64,000 nucleotides of DNA from Brassica napus (lineage: Eukaryota > Streptophyta > Magnoliopsida > Brassicales > Brassicaceae), in the NCBI RefSeq assembly GCF_020379485.1, contig NC_063452.1:35487608-35551607 (forward strand), read 5' to 3'. This document shows, piece by piece, positions 63,596-64,000 of the stretch (the first letter of the stretch is position 1; the number at the start of each line of letters is the position of its first letter). The position numbers and the translations under genes are program-made. The notes beneath the pieces are model-generated. The model made no database searches. It saw nothing but the letters and a program-made list of their open reading frames with translations, and had not been told where the DNA came from.

Positions 63596-64000
63596 CTGGA
63601 GAGTAAAAAAAGTGTTGGTTATAACAGGAAAGTAGACAAGGACATATATTAATCAATGAACCAGTGATCTATGCTTGAAAGGGCGCAAGGTAAGGCAAGG
63701 CAAGGCAAGGCAAGGCAAGGCTACGAAGTACTAGAAACACGCTCCAAGCCTAGACGAATGCTCAGGTAGTCTTTGGTATCTGAGGAACAAACTACACAAG
63801 AAAATATTAGGTTAGTTATCTTTATTAATCCCTAAAGTCCTAACCTATGCATGTTGCCATTATTTGTGGTTCTAAAATCATGGTTGCGACTGATAACCCT
63901 GGGTTATCAGAATTGTGGGATTATAGTTTGAAAACATAGAAAGGGCAATCCGATAAACGCTAAAGCCATGAGTCTGAAATAAATAAATGAAATTACTATA
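63596..64000. other. Intron or upstream part of the receptor-kinase gene with AAGGC repeat
   Basis: No LRR exon was recognised here. A pentanucleotide run (AAGGC)n of about seven units lies at 63688-63721. The missing N-terminal exons must be beyond the window, unless the gene is itself truncated. Confidence 0.5.

Noticed and set aside
63688..63721. AAGGC pentanucleotide run as a telomere- or satellite-like array
   Set aside because: Only about seven units at a single place inside a gene region; an ordinary microsatellite.

Overview
The window is plant nuclear DNA from the mustard family (Brassicaceae). The low-copy genes have many short exons with GT..AG introns, and their proteins read as close matches to Arabidopsis thaliana MAD1, EXO84B and an HPCA1-type leucine-rich-repeat receptor kinase. 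From memory these are At5g49880, At5g49830 and the At5g49760-49780 cluster, so the segment corresponds to one block of A. thaliana chromosome 5. I cannot name the species.

Layout. 1-6.6 kb: spindle-checkpoint gene MAD1 (minus, 16 coding exons rebuilt here). 6.6-14.75 kb: an LTR-internal-LTR-internal-LTR composite (minus) with 5-bp target duplications GGTTT, encoding only a gag-like protein with two AT-hooks and a duplicated helical domain; it sits 6 bases before the stop codon of an unidentified minus-strand gene. 14.76-15.9 kb: remnants of that gene, one piece resembling an RPA1-type OB-fold protein, plus a small hAT-like element. 15.95-37.3 kb: a very large inverted repeat (arms about 5.7 kb) built from Tat-lineage Ty3/gypsy sequence and older nested elements (hAT MITE, LINE scrap, LTR scrap, GC-rich palindrome array). 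The arms flank a decayed Tat pol and an antisense coiled-coil ORF, a 227-bp scrap of copia sequence lies at the inner junction, and a 2.9-kb young non-autonomous LTR element (LTRs look identical) sits only in the left arm. 37.8-42.6 kb: a complete but decayed Ty1/copia element (TSD GCCTA). 42.7-51.5 kb: a complete but decayed Tekay/Del-type chromovirus (TSD CATAG). 52.3-53.8 kb: two pseudogenes on the minus strand, a PPR E-domain piece and a RabE/Rab8 GTPase. 54.6-58.1 kb: EXO84B (plus, 7 coding exons). 58.8-64 kb: the receptor kinase (minus, N-terminal part cut off by the window end), with a 1.1-kb foldback element in one intron.

The three functional genes do not form a pathway: MAD1 acts in mitosis, EXO84B in vesicle tethering, and the receptor kinase at the plasma membrane. 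About 45 kb of retroelements separates MAD1 from EXO84B. Most of the stop codons that break the large elements look like C-to-T changes at former CAG, CAA or CGA codons, as expected from long-term cytosine methylation. The most unusual structures are the 20-kb inverted repeat with its copia filler, and the intronic foldback whose 20-nt loop region is complementary to an exon of its own host transcript. No tRNA, rRNA or CRISPR was seen.
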